Shown here one piece after another: positions 10,479-19,567 of a DNA stretch of 64,000 bases. The translations under genes were made by a program, and so were the position numbers. Numbering within the stretch: position 1 is the first letter of the stretch; each line of letters begins with the position of its first letter. Below the pieces are notes generated by a model. It was not told where the DNA came from. It saw only the letters and a list, made by a program, of their open reading frames with translations, and did no database searches. This DNA comes from Chromatium okenii (GTDB taxonomy: Bacteria; Pseudomonadota; Gammaproteobacteria; Chromatiales; Chromatiaceae): contig NZ_PPGH01000035.1 in assembly GCF_002958735.1 (NCBI RefSeq), forward strand, positions 633,722 to 697,721, given 5' to 3'.

Positions 10479-12097
10479 AAACAGCAATTAACACAGTGCA
10501 AGAACTTTTGCATGAAGGTGAGCCAATTTTAAGCACTTATCTTGATGCAGAAATGATTAAAACCGTTACTGATGACGTTCAAAAAAAAGCGATTGATGCA
10601 ACACCAGTGGTTATGGTGTTTGGTGTTTACAACGCGGGAAAAAGTACGCTGCTCAATGCCATGCTGGGTGAAGAACGCGCCTCAATGGCAGACAAACCAG
10701 AGACAGATAAGGTGACGCCTTATGAATGGCACGGCTTCACGATTTTAGATACACCGGGAATTGATGCGCCAATTGAACATGAGAAGGTTTCACGCGAGCA
10801 ATTGGAACGTAGCGATGTGGTGCTGTTTGTGTTGAGTAATGATGGCACTTTTGAAGAACAAAAAACTTACGATGAAATGTGCGACATTCTGGCAGCAAAA
10901 AAACCGCTGTTGGTGATTGTCAATAATAAAAGCGGGCAATCTGAAGCCGATGCTGATTATCGTCATCTATACGATACTGTTGCTAACAATCTGAACGCAG
11001 CAGCAGAACAACGTAAGCTGTCTCAAAAAGCGCCAATTTTTCTCATCAATGCAAAAACTGCGCTGAAAGGACGATTGGAGAATAAAGAACAACTCGTTAT
11101 ACATAGCAATCTGCCAGCACTTGAAAATGCGGTTGAGAACCGCTTAAAAGACTGTGATGCGAGTGAAATTGCCAGCGTGCTGGGCGAGCGCGTGAAGTCA
11201 CTGATTGATGAGGCATTGAAAAAACTGGATCAGCGAGAAAAATCTCCAGAATCTCAGTTATTGGCTGGTTTGCAAGAATCAGTGCAGGGTGAAAAATTAC
11301 GCACGAGAGCAGCAATCACGTTGGCAATTCGTAGCGTAGTCAATCATTTTCGCCAGAGTTATCGGGTGGCGGCTGAATCTGGTGATGAAAGTCGCGCTAA
11401 GGCTGCATTTGAAAATGCGATTTCTGGGGCTACTCATGCGATAGAAAAAGAACTGGGAATAGCGAACGATAACCTGATTGCATTGGGTGAAAGACTCACG
11501 GCTGCTGCGCTGGCAGTGAATACCGATTCAACGAGCTTATCATTACCGACAAGCAACAATGCACTCACTGATCAAGGTGATTCAAAGCCGTTATTTCCAG
11601 TTGAAGATGTCATGCGTGGCTTAACGTCTAAACTGACGCAGGAAGGTGTTCAGCAAGCGACTAAAACAGCAGTTCATGCAACTCTTACGCTTGCTAAAGA
11701 TTGGCTTCCCAGTTTAATGAAGGGAGTTGGTGTTAAAACCATTGAAAAAATGGCAGAAGGAGCTGGTCAACTTCTAGGCAAAGCAGTTCCTTTTATTGGA
11801 CCTGCGATTAGTATTATCAGTGGTATTCGTGATTATTATAAAGCGCAGGAAGAAGAGCAGGCACAAATTCGGCAGATGGAAGCACAGGCACGCGCAATTC
11901 AAGACGCAGTTGAACAACAGGCAACTCGTTTAGAAAGAGAGTTTGAAGATGGTTATTTAGCTGCGATTAAACAGGCATTTGCGCCAATTGAAACGGCTTT
12001 TATTGAACAATCCCGTGCTTTAGATCAGAAATCACAAGCATTGACTTCGGATCGCGCTGCATTGGAATCAATCAAATATCGGCTGTCTTCTATTTAA
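10475..12097 (+). CDS. dynamin-like GTPase B, copy 2 (intact)
   Basis: 540-aa intact GTPase. P-loop FGVYNAGKSTLLNAML is at about residues 49-64. G2 probably lies in the DKVTPYEW stretch, G3 is LDTPGID, and the G4 position has VNNKSGQ. After the GTPase domain come long helices. Near the C-terminus a moderately hydrophobic stretch (GQLLGKAVPFIGPAISIISG, about residues 431-450) could insert in membrane, and it is followed by a Gln/Glu-rich coiled coil. The layout fits bacterial dynamin-like proteins, which often act as tandem pairs on membranes. The start overlaps the stop of A by ATGA and the zinc-ribbon gene follows 20 bases after the stop. Eleos (LeoA/LeoBC) is a known dynamin-like antiphage system; membership here is inferred only from architecture. 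Confidence 0.8.
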   Translation: MKTAINTVQELLHEGEPILSTYLDAEMIKTVTDDVQKKAIDATPVVMVFGVYNAGKSTLLNAMLGEERASMADKPETDKVTPYEWHGFTILDTPGIDAPIEHEKVSREQLERSDVVLFVLSNDGTFEEQKTYDEMCDILAAKKPLLVIVNNKSGQSEADADYRHLYDTVANNLNAAAEQRKLSQKAPIFLINAKTALKGRLENKEQLVIHSNLPALENAVENRLKDCDASEIASVLGERVKSLIDEALKKLDQREKSPESQLLAGLQESVQGEKLRTRAAITLAIRSVVNHFRQSYRVAAESGDESRAKAAFENAISGATHAIEKELGIANDNLIALGERLTAAALAVNTDSTSLSLPTSNNALTDQGDSKPLFPVEDVMRGLTSKLTQEGVQQATKTAVHATLTLAKDWLPSLMKGVGVKTIEKMAEGAGQLLGKAVPFIGPAISIISGIRDYYKAQEEEQAQIRQMEAQARAIQDAVEQQATRLEREFEDGYLAAIKQAFAPIETAFIEQSRALDQKSQALTSDRAALESIKYRLSSI

Positions 12098-12117
12098 GTT
12101 GTCATCAGTATTGCACG

Positions 12118-12321
12118 ATGCCAATTCCTCCCGCTCCAATTCGCTATACCTGCCCCAATTGCGGTTGGTCAAAAACCGTAACGCCTAAAAGTGATGTGTT
12201 ATTTGCGGGTGAGTTCTTTAGAGCTTGCCCGCGTTGTCACCACACGCCATTAGACACTCGTCAATTGTCAACATCATCCATCCAGCATTTAATACAGCAG
12301 ATCAAAAGCGTTTTACGCTAA
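12118..12321 (+). CDS. zinc-ribbon protein, copy 2
   Basis: 67 aa, the same protein as at 8617-8820, with CPNC and CPRC knuckles and a short C-terminal helix. Only about two silent base differences separate the copies, so the duplication is recent. It is the last intact gene of the dynamin-like cassette. Confidence 0.7.
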   Translation: MPIPPAPIRYTCPNCGWSKTVTPKSDVLFAGEFFRACPRCHHTPLDTRQLSTSSIQHLIQQIKSVLR

Positions 12322-12529
12322 CCGATCAACTCAGTCGCGGCAGTGATGACGAAAAAACCTATTCTCTATATCTATACGACGTAGCGACCGGTGGCGCAGG
12401 TTATGTCAGTCAAATGCCTTCTTCAGAGTGCCGGACAAGACAACCAATCGCCATCTTTTTGATTTAGTGTGTCAAAAACACCAGATTGAACATCACCTGA
12501 TTCCCGGTGTAAGCATTGAACAACTATAA
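12322..12529 (+). pseudogene. C-terminal remnant of a DUF1998 protein
   Basis: Translating just after the zinc-ribbon stop gives SLYLYDVATGGAGYVSQMPS, closely resembling the LYDxxxGGAGYV signature of the DUF1998 domain. That domain is found in DrmB of DISARM and in some helicases. After a frame change near 12425 it continues HLFDLVCQKHQIEHHL and ends at TAA 12527-12529. Only about 65 residues remain and no upstream part is present. The duplication junction lies exactly at its start, so the rest was probably lost when the cassette duplicated. The identification rests on one motif. Confidence 0.55.
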
Positions 12530-12649
12530 GCGTTGAACAACTGGCAGCAGAAAGAACCCGAATGCTTCAAAAAACAGGTCTACAATCTTTTGGTTCTGAC
12601 AGTCCTGCCGATCGGTAGATTGCCACTTAATTTTAGTTATGGTGCAGCG

Positions 12650-15191
12650 ATGTCCGAAGCCATCATTCTTCTTTCCAATTGTCGTGATCGCCTTGCGCAA
12701 GGCGTGATGACTGCCTTTGTTCAGCACGTCGGACGCGCCAGCGATGAATTTCTCAATCTGGCGGATCGGGCGACCACGCAAGAACAGCAGCAAATCTATT
12801 TTGCAGCGATGAGTTTTCTCAGCCATCGCACGCAAACTTTAATTGATCAATTTCAACGCAGTTACGCCACTCATTTTGACGCCACCGCGAACCAGTTGCG
12901 TTCGGTCGCGCCAGCGCCAACCGATTTTGCGCTGCCTGACGAATTAACGTTGATTGATCCTGATGATTTTGAACGTGATTTAGCCATCAGCAAAATTGCC
13001 ACTCGTGCTGCGTTTAATTGTTCACAGCAGCTCGTCGCGTTGGATCGACGAATGGCGGTTGCGTTCGGTCGCGCCAGCGCCAACCGATTTTGCGCTGCCT
13101 GACGAATTAACGTTGATTGATCCTGATGATTTTGAACGTGATTTAGCCATCAGCAAAATTGCCACTCGTGCTGCGTTTAATTGTTCACAGCAGCTCGTCG
13201 CGTTGGATCGACGAATGGCGGTATTGCTGCAAGTGCAGCGTCTGAGCCAAGACGATAACCCGTTGTATCCCGGCGCTTTATTTAATGCGCTGGTGCACGC
13301 GCTCGGCGAATTGGGCGTAGAACGCGGATTAACGCTGGCGCTGCTGCAAGCATTTGAACGGCACACCGCCGCAGCATTGCCCGGCTTATACGCTGATCTC
13401 AACCGTTATCTCGCAGAAGCAGGTGTGCTGCCGACCATTCCCGTGACTGCGCCAGCAACACCAAACATCGCCGGTCAATTCAGCGGTGGCGCGGCAGCAG
13501 GCGGTTATGCGCCACGAATGGTCGCGCCAGCCGCTGCTTCGGCATACAACGTTGGCGGCGATGGCGCACCGCTCGTTAATGAAGACGTTTTTAGTCAATT
13601 ATTACAAGCCATTCAAACCGTTAATCGCGCTGCGCCAATGCAGGAAAATTGGTCAACCGCGCGTTACCAATGCCACCCGCAGCGATGCACACCAGTGCTG
13701 CGCCAGCGGTGAGCATTCATCAATTGATGGACGCGCTGGGCAATTTGCAGCACGGTCAACTTGATCCGCGCACCATGCCCGGCGTGGGCATGGTGCAAAT
13801 GGCATCGCCGTCGCAGCAGGACAATTTGCTGCGGCAGATTCGCGCCACACCAATGGCGAGTCGGTCGCATCCGATGGACGCGATGACGATTGACATCGTG
13901 TCGATGCTGTTTGACGCGATTTTTAATGATCCTGATTTGTCGGCGACGCTGCGGGCAGAAATTGCCAAATTGCAAATTCCAGTGCTGAAAGTCGCGTTGA
14001 TTGATAAGACTTTTTTCTCTGATCGTAAACATCCGACGCGGCGCTTGCTCGATACCATCGCCAATTCCGGCATCGGACGCGGCGAGCAGGATGAATCGCG
14101 GTTGACGGCAGAGATTTGCGCGATTGTCGATAGCGTCGTGAGCGAGTTTGACTCTGATACGCAAATCTTCAGTGCGCAGGTGCAGCGACTGGAGGCGTTT
14201 CTCAAAGAGGAAGAAGGACGCGCCCGCGATAACGCCGAGCAGATGGTCAATCAATTGGCGTCGGTGGAGCGCAAGAAGTTGCGTTGCTTCGTGCTAATTC
14301 CGCCGTGCAATCGCGCCGTGAACGACCGATGCCGCCGTTGATTAGCGATTTTCTGGAGCGGCATTGGCGGCTGGTGTTGGTGGATATTGATTTGCGCAAT
14401 ACGGACAACAGCGCCGATTGGCAGGAAGCAGTCACGCTGATGGATGATTTGATCTGGAGCGTGGAATTAAAAACCAGTGCGGCGGAGCGTGAGCGGTTGC
14501 TGGCGCTGCTGCCGAATTTGCTCAAACGCTTGCGGCAAAATCTGGAGCAATTGAAGCTGGATGAAGCCTGGGATGCGTTTTTTCGGGAATTAATTCGGTT
14601 GCACATGGCGGCATTGCGGGCTGATCCGACGCCGGTTGCGCCGGTTCCTCCCGTGATGCCGGTTGCAGTGACACCCACGCCAGCGCCAGCGGTTGCTCCA
14701 CCGCCAATTGCGCCCAAAACCAACATTGCACCGCCGCCAGTTGCAGCGCCGCCACCGGTGATTTCGCTGTCAAAACAAGATGTTGCTCCGATAGTTTCGC
14801 CGGTGATTCCCATCGCGCCAGCTTCACCGATTCCACCGCTGGCTGCCGTGCCGGTGACGCCGCCATTGCCGATAACGCCAACCGCTGCGCCGCTCGCTGA
14901 AATGCCGCAAGACCCGCATTTACGATTGGTGCAGGCGTTGGAAGTGGGCGCGTGGATTGAATTTCAGAGTCTGCGCGGAACCCGCAACACGCTGCGGCTC
15001 AATTGGGTGAGCGATTTAAAACGGGTGTATTTATTCACGAATCGGCAGGCGAAAATGCGATGACGCTGGCGGCGACCAGTCTTGCCGATCATTTGCGCAA
15101 GGGTACGGCGCGGTTGCTCAGTCAAAATCCGTTGACGGATCGTGCAGTGGCGCAGGTATTGGAAAAGTTTAGAACTGCGACGCCAGCGTGA
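12650..15191 (+). CDS. DUF1631 family protein, frameshifted
   Basis: Large protein of the DUF1631 family, function unknown. The start ATG at 12650 gives MSEAIILLSNCRDRLAQGV, the usual opening of the family (a helical region with a FFDAM/YFAAM-like motif). The middle contains LMDALGNLQ and IDIVSMLFDAIFNDPDL followed by HPTRRLLDTIANSGIG. The C-terminal PilZ-like part has WIEFQSLRG, LNWVSDLKRVYLFTNR and a basic tail ending VAQVLEKF. Between these is a long Pro/Ala-rich linker (about 14630-14910). Frame changes occur at the 163-bp tandem duplication (12896-13221) and near 13650, 14275 and 15050. Without them the gene would encode roughly 790-800 residues. It lies downstream of the dynamin-like block but is probably core genome. 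Confidence 0.8.
12896..13221 (+). repeat. 163-bp perfect tandem duplication in DUF1631 gene
   Basis: Bases 12896-13058 are repeated exactly as 13059-13221. The unit length is not a multiple of three, so it shifts the frame of the host gene. Confidence 0.9.
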
Positions 15192-15223
15192 TAAGGCAGT
15201 GGAATTTTGGATGAGTTTTAGAC

Positions 15224-15261
15224 ACAAAAAAATGACACCAAAAGATGCTGTGGTGTCATTT
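15224..15261 (-). terminator. intrinsic terminator of the PEP-CTERM gene
   Basis: An 11-bp perfect stem (15230-15240 with 15251-15261, AAATGACACCA) has a 10-base loop. On the minus strand it is followed by a run of seven T, the expected layout for the gene ending at 15276. Confidence 0.8.
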
Positions 15262-15275
15262 CATGTCATTGCAGA

Positions 15276-15941
15276 TTACGCAGCTTTGCGGCGACGGCTG
15301 GCAGCAAAACCTAATAAACCAATTCCGAATAAGCCGAGGGTTGCTGGCTCAGGAATTCTGCCACCAATGGCGAATTCATTAAAAAGTGGGTCATTAGGAT
15401 TTCTGAGATGATTTTCAATGGCAGTATTAAAATCAAATAAGAAAGCTGAAGTCAGAGTAATGGTTCGGTATTTACCAGTATCATCCGTGGAATACCAACG
15501 TTGACCATAGACATCACCGCTGCCGAGATCATTAAAGGCTGCAACGCCGCCGGTTCCAGCCTGTAAAAGATCAAGTGACGTTGTGACATCAAAGAGTTTG
15601 TAATCTTCCCACCCTGAAACATCATAACTATAGAGGGTCAGCGTGGCGGAAGAGAAAGTGACTGGAATAGTAAACGTGGAAATGTCGAATAGGAACCAGT
15701 TGTGCGGCCCATACGGATCATCATCAACCATGTAATTAGTATTATCTGGATTATGGTATCCAGTCCAATAATACCAGCCACTATCAGTAGCCCCAAGCGA
15801 AGTATTACCATCAAGCGTTAGCACTACATCTCCTGGATTCAAACTACTCGATCCGAAAATAAAAGCACTGGCGGGTTGAACTGAACCAAGCGACAACAAA
15901 AGAACTGCGGCAACAAACGAAATCAATTTGATCTTGTTCAT
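15276..15941 (-). CDS. PEP-CTERM sorting domain protein
   Basis: 221-aa secreted protein. Signal peptide: MNKIKLISFVAAVLLLSLG followed by ASA at about residue 26. The C-terminus has the PEP-CTERM signal: IPEPATLGLFGIGLLGFA, then the basic tail SRRRKAA. Such proteins are processed by an exosortase at the inner membrane and typically exported to the surface or biofilm matrix. The mature part is rich in Ser/Thr/Asp/Tyr and contains no enzyme motif I recognise; it could be a beta-rich (DNRLRE-like) surface domain. No exosortase lies in this window. It has its own terminator and is likely a single-gene unit. Confidence 0.88.
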   Translation of the reverse strand: MNKIKLISFVAAVLLLSLGSVQPASAFIFGSSSLNPGDVVLTLDGNTSLGATDSGWYYWTGYHNPDNTNYMVDDDPYGPHNWFLFDISTFTIPVTFSSATLTLYSYDVSGWEDYKLFDVTTSLDLLQAGTGGVAAFNDLGSGDVYGQRWYSTDDTGKYRTITLTSAFLFDFNTAIENHLRNPNDPLFNEFAIGGRIPEPATLGLFGIGLLGFAASRRRKAA

Positions 15942-16033
15942 GGTCTAAACCCCCTCATAAAGGAATTAAACTTAATTTCACCTTTTCAATTGATTAAAAC
16001 GATTGCTTGTAATGCGGAGTGCGGGGAAACGCA

Positions 16034-16059
16034 TGACACCACAAGATGTTGTGGTGTCA
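16034..16059. other. hairpin downstream of second PEP-CTERM gene
   Basis: An 11-bp inverted repeat (TGACACCACAA with a four-base GATG loop) shares its sequence with the terminator at 15230-15261 but has no T run. It may be a weak terminator or RNA-stabilising hairpin for the gene ending at 16074. Confidence 0.5.
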
Positions 16060-16073
16060 ATGGTGATTGCAGA

Positions 16074-16796
16074 TTACGCAGCTTTGCGGCGACGGCTGGC
16101 AGCAAAACCTAACAGACCAATTCCGAGTAAGCCGAGGGTTTCTGGCTCAGGAATGGTTTTTTCACTATACGTATAAACAACACGAGCACCTGCCGCAGCT
16201 TCAAGATCGACGCTCACTGAGCCTTGACCACTTAAGCTAATAGTTTGGGAGCCAACAGCTAATGCACTGAGTAAAAAGGTTCCGCTACCCAGAAATTGTT
16301 GAGCTGAAGAACCAGTATAGGTAACAAGAGCATCATCATAAACCCCCGAACCCGATAAACCACCGCCAACATCAATGTTAAGTGCTGGTGAGCCAGGCAT
16401 AACGAGACCCGTTCCAACATTCGCCATAGCAATTGGGTTCAGTGAGATGTTAATACTACCTACAGTAGATGACATTAAAAGGGAACCTGATACAACATCA
16501 CTTGGCGTACCATAAATCAAAGGAGTAGTGCCCGTATTGGTAATGGTTGTCAAACCGCGTGCCCAAGCCTCACCATATACTTCCACTTTCTCGAGAACCC
16601 GAGTGCCACCTAAATCATCGAATAAATTAAGAAGTAAATTGCCACCCGCCGTAGGAACTCCAAAGGTGAGTCCTGTTGTATCCCAGTTTGTATCAGAGAA
16701 ACCAATGCCAGTTGCTGTACTTGTAATTGTGGCGGCATAAGAACTCGCAGCAAACAGGCTGGCGGATAAAGCGAGAACGCCTAGTGTTTTGTTCAT
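16074..16796 (-). CDS. PEP-CTERM sorting domain protein
   Basis: 240-aa secreted protein: signal peptide MNKTLGVLALSASLFAASSYA; mature part of Gly/Thr/Ser-rich predicted beta structure; C-terminal IPEPETLGLLGIGLLGFA and SRRRKAA. The last ~25 residues are almost the same as in the gene at 15276-15941, while the bodies differ, so the sorting tail has been kept or copied. A GAGG ribosome site precedes the ATG on the minus strand. No function is assigned beyond exosortase-dependent surface export. Confidence 0.88.
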   Translation of the reverse strand: MNKTLGVLALSASLFAASSYAATITSTATGIGFSDTNWDTTGLTFGVPTAGGNLLLNLFDDLGGTRVLEKVEVYGEAWARGLTTITNTGTTPLIYGTPSDVVSGSLLMSSTVGSINISLNPIAMANVGTGLVMPGSPALNIDVGGGLSGSGVYDDALVTYTGSSAQQFLGSGTFLLSALAVGSQTISLSGQGSVSVDLEAAAGARVVYTYSEKTIPEPETLGLLGIGLLGFAASRRRKAA

Positions 16797-17230
16797 AATA
16801 AACCTCGTCGTTAAATAGAAAGTTGATTCAGTGCAGTTGCAAATCTAGTTCAAGTGCAAACTGTGGAGCCACTTTTCTTAAAGCACAGCGTATGCCAATT
16901 TATAAATAACCTTTTATTTCAATCTGTTAATTTTTTGACTTCTGCCAATCTACGGCTCCAGCAGGGCAAAGTGTATAAAAAATCGACACGTTGACGCGCC
17001 AGAATCACCACAAATCCACTCAATACCGCGCTATCAAAACCTTTCCGCCAATTTACACCTGTAAAGAAAATCGACACCTGCATCCTGCCGCTTGGTGCGC
17101 AAACCACGCCGCCCTCAATCACAGTGTAGAATGCGCCGCCGAATCATACGGTCAGCGCCCCCGCTGTGACGCAGCGACGCGACGCCGACATCCATCATTT
17201 TTCATCCAACTTTGCGCGGGCACTGCGTTT
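16797..17230. other. 434-base intergenic region between divergent genes
   Basis: Separates the minus-strand PEP-CTERM gene from hemE. AT-rich near 16880-16990, then more GC-rich. It must hold both promoters. I see no coding sequence, tRNA or clear repeat; short open frames here look random. Confidence 0.6.
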
Positions 17231-18296
17231 ATGACCGACCTAACCAACGACACTTTCCTTCGTGCACTTTTGCGCCAACCTGTTGATTACACGCCAGTAT
17301 GGATGATGCGCCAAGCTGGGCGCTATTTGCCGGAATACCGCGCCACTCGCGCCAAAGCCGGCAGCTTTATGGAATTGTGTAAAAATTCTGAACTCGCCTG
17401 CGAAGTCACGCTGCAACCGCTGGAGCGTTTTCCGCTCGACGCGGCGATTTTGTTTTCCGACATTCTCACCGTGCCGGATGCGATGGGACTGGGGCTGTAT
17501 TTTGCGGAAGGTGAAGGCCCGCATTTTGAGCGCCCAGTACGCACGCAGCGGATGTAGCGCGAATCGCCGTGCCCGACCCAGAAGGCGAATTGAAATATGT
17601 GATGGACGCCGTTTCGACCATTCGCCGCGAGCTCAACGGGCGCGTGCCGTTGATTGGTTTTTCCGGCAGCCCGTGGACGCTGGCGACCTACATGGTTGAA
17701 GGCAGCGGCAGCAAAAACTTTTCTCAAATCAAAGGCATGATGTTTGATCGCCCGGATTTGCTCCACAGCCTGCTCGATAAAACCGCGCAATCGTCACGAG
17801 CTATCTCAACGCACAGGTTGCTCGCGGCGCACAAGCTGTAATGATTTTCGACACTTGGGGCGGCGTGTTGGCTCCGGCGAATTATCGGGAATTTTCGCTG
17901 GCTTACATGCAGCAAGTGATCGAAGGCTTAACCCGCGAAGCCGAAGGGCGCAAAGTTCCAGTGATTCTGTTCACCAAAAACGGCGGGCAATGGCTCGGCG
18001 ACATGGCGAAAACCGGCTGCGACGCGCTGGGCGTTGATTGGACGACCGATCTGGCTGATGCGCGGCGCATGGTCGAAGATCGCGTCGCGCTGCAAGGCAA
18101 TCTCGACCCGTGCTCGCTGTACGCCTCGCCTGAATACATCCGCGACGCAGTCGCCAAAGTGCTCGCCAGCTACGGACACGGCACGGGGCATGTCTTCAAT
18201 CTCGGCCACGGCATCACGCCCGATGTAAATCCCGAACACGCTGGCGCAATGGTTGCCGCAGTACACGAATTAAGCCGCGCATATCATTTGGCTTAA
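17231..18296 (+). CDS. hemE: uroporphyrinogen decarboxylase, two frameshifts
   Basis: Cytoplasmic haem-pathway enzyme that decarboxylates the four acetate side chains of uroporphyrinogen III. Signature 1 is present ([16 protein letters not shown]), as are [17 protein letters not shown] and signature 2 ([17 protein letters not shown]). So are [30 protein letters not shown] and the C-terminal [15 protein letters not shown]. Two single-base slips, near 17545 and 17795, break the frame; both flanks are entirely HemE-like. Corrected length is about 354 aa, normal for the family. It is followed by a palindromic repeat and then tatC on the same strand. Confidence 0.92.
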
Positions 18297-18308
18297 ATCC
18301 TAAATTCT

Positions 18309-18426
18309 AAATCCCCCCAACCCCCCTTTTGCAAAGGGGGGCTTTTTATCCCCCTTTAATAGAAGTGATAATTAATTTTCAAAGCGGGCTTTTCTCCCCC
18401 TTTGAAAAAGGGGGCAGGGGGGATTT
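18309..18426. repeat. composite family-1 palindrome between hemE and tatC
   Basis: Starts AAATCCCCCC and ends GGGGGGATTT. It contains two internal palindromes, CCCCCCTTTTGCAAAGGGGGG and CCCCCTTTGAAAAAGGGGG. The first is followed by CTTTTTAT and could end hemE transcription. Confidence 0.85.
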
Positions 18427-18467
18427 AAAATTCCAATCACTTGTTATTATTTCGTTGAGCAGCACTG

Positions 18468-19522
18468 ATGTCTCTTGCAAAACTCCCCAATAATTCCGGC
18501 GCTGAACAATCATTTATTTCGCATCTGATTGAATTGCGCGATCGCATGATTAAGATGCTGATTGCAATTGGCATCGTGGTATTACTACTTTTTCCCTTTG
18601 CCAATGATCTTTACACTTTTGTTGCCGAGCCGCTGATTGCACAATTGCCCAGCGGCAGCACCATGATTGCCACGCAAGTTATTTCACCTCTTATCACACC
18701 ACTTAAGCTGATGCTGGTGGGAGCAATTTTTCTCGCAATGCCTTATTTACTTTATCAATTTTGGGCATTCATTGCGCCCGGACTCTATCAACACGAAAAG
18801 CGGTTTGCAGTGCCATGGTGTCCAGTATTGCCTTGTTTTATCTTGGAGTAGCGTTTGACTATTATCTAGTTTTCCGATCCTCTTCAGCTTTATGGCAGCA
18901 ACCACCCGCTGAGTGATGATGACCGATATCGCTGCTTATTTAGATTTTGCTTAACTATTCTTTGCTTTTGGCTTGGCATTTGAGATTCCGGTCGCCACCG
19001 TATTATTGGTGATGATCGGCATCGTCACTCCCGACGGATTAGTGGAAAAGCGCCCTTATGTTATTGTGGGCGCATTCGTGATTGGCATGTTTTTAACTCC
19101 GCCGGATGTGTTTTCACAAACCATGTTAGCCGTGCCAATGTGGTTATTATTTGAATTGGGCGTGTGGTTTTCACGATTGATGTTGCGCCAGCGTGATAGC
19201 GAAACTGAATTGGTTAAATCTATTCAACCACCAGTTGATCAATCCCCCCAACCCCCTTTGCTAAAGGGGGCTTGCTGCGCCCTTTGATAAAGGTGCGCCA
19301 GTTGTTACTGCGCCACCGCAAACACCAGCACCTGCTTCTCGTGTAGAAACGAGCGATCATCCGATCAATTCGGTGGAAGCCAAACTGTTACGCGCTAATC
19401 GTTTGCGCGAATTGAATAATCCATTCGCGGTGCGACAAATTCTGTATGAAGTGTTGGAAGAAGGCGATGCCGAGCAACGTGCAGTTGCTCGTAATATCTT
19501 GGCGCAATTAGATGACGATTGA
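18468..19522 (+). CDS. tatC: TatC with C-terminal tail, frameshifted
   Basis: Core membrane receptor of the twin-arginine translocase, which exports folded proteins. Visible: [16 protein letters not shown] at the N-terminus, then a first TM segment and the conserved [35 protein letters not shown]. After frame changes (18815-18960) come [72 protein letters not shown]. Beyond the usual end (RQRDSE) the frame runs through a family-1 repeat (19241-19293) into a Pro/Ala-rich linker. It finishes with an acidic helical tail ([22 protein letters not shown]...NILAQLDDD) like the FimV C-terminal segment. tatA/tatB are not adjacent here. The tail could also be a separate ORF joined by error, but no start or ribosome site is seen. 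Confidence 0.82.
19241..19293. repeat. family-1 palindrome inside the tatC reading frame
   Basis: AATCCCCCCAACCCCC...AAAGGGGGCTT, followed by CCCTTTGATAAAGG. Translated as [10 protein letters not shown], the same type of Pro/Lys/Gly peptide as in murD. It links the TatC core to its C-terminal tail. Confidence 0.75.
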
Positions 19523-19567
19523 ATGTTGCGCCGCTGCTCGCGTTGATAGAATTGAATTAACGCAGAT

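Larger units (their letters stand above)
9191..12328 (+). repeat. segmental duplication, copy 2
   Basis: Second copy of the A-B-zinc-ribbon cassette (partner 5287-8827). It is shorter mainly because of a ~520-base deletion inside A. After CCGATCA the sequence turns into a DUF1998 remnant, whereas copy 1 runs into the ribosome site of A copy 2. Confidence 0.85.

Noticed and set aside
13664..14254. Long minus-strand open frame opposite the DUF1631 gene
   Set aside because: It is the mirror of a well-supported coding region; composition (His/Arg/Gln-rich) and lack of a ribosome site or family match mark it as a shadow.
14247..14813. Minus-strand Gly/Ser/Thr-rich frame resembling a low-complexity protein
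   Set aside because: It is the reverse of the Pro/Ala-rich linker of DUF1631, which produces glycine-rich antisense translations by codon composition.
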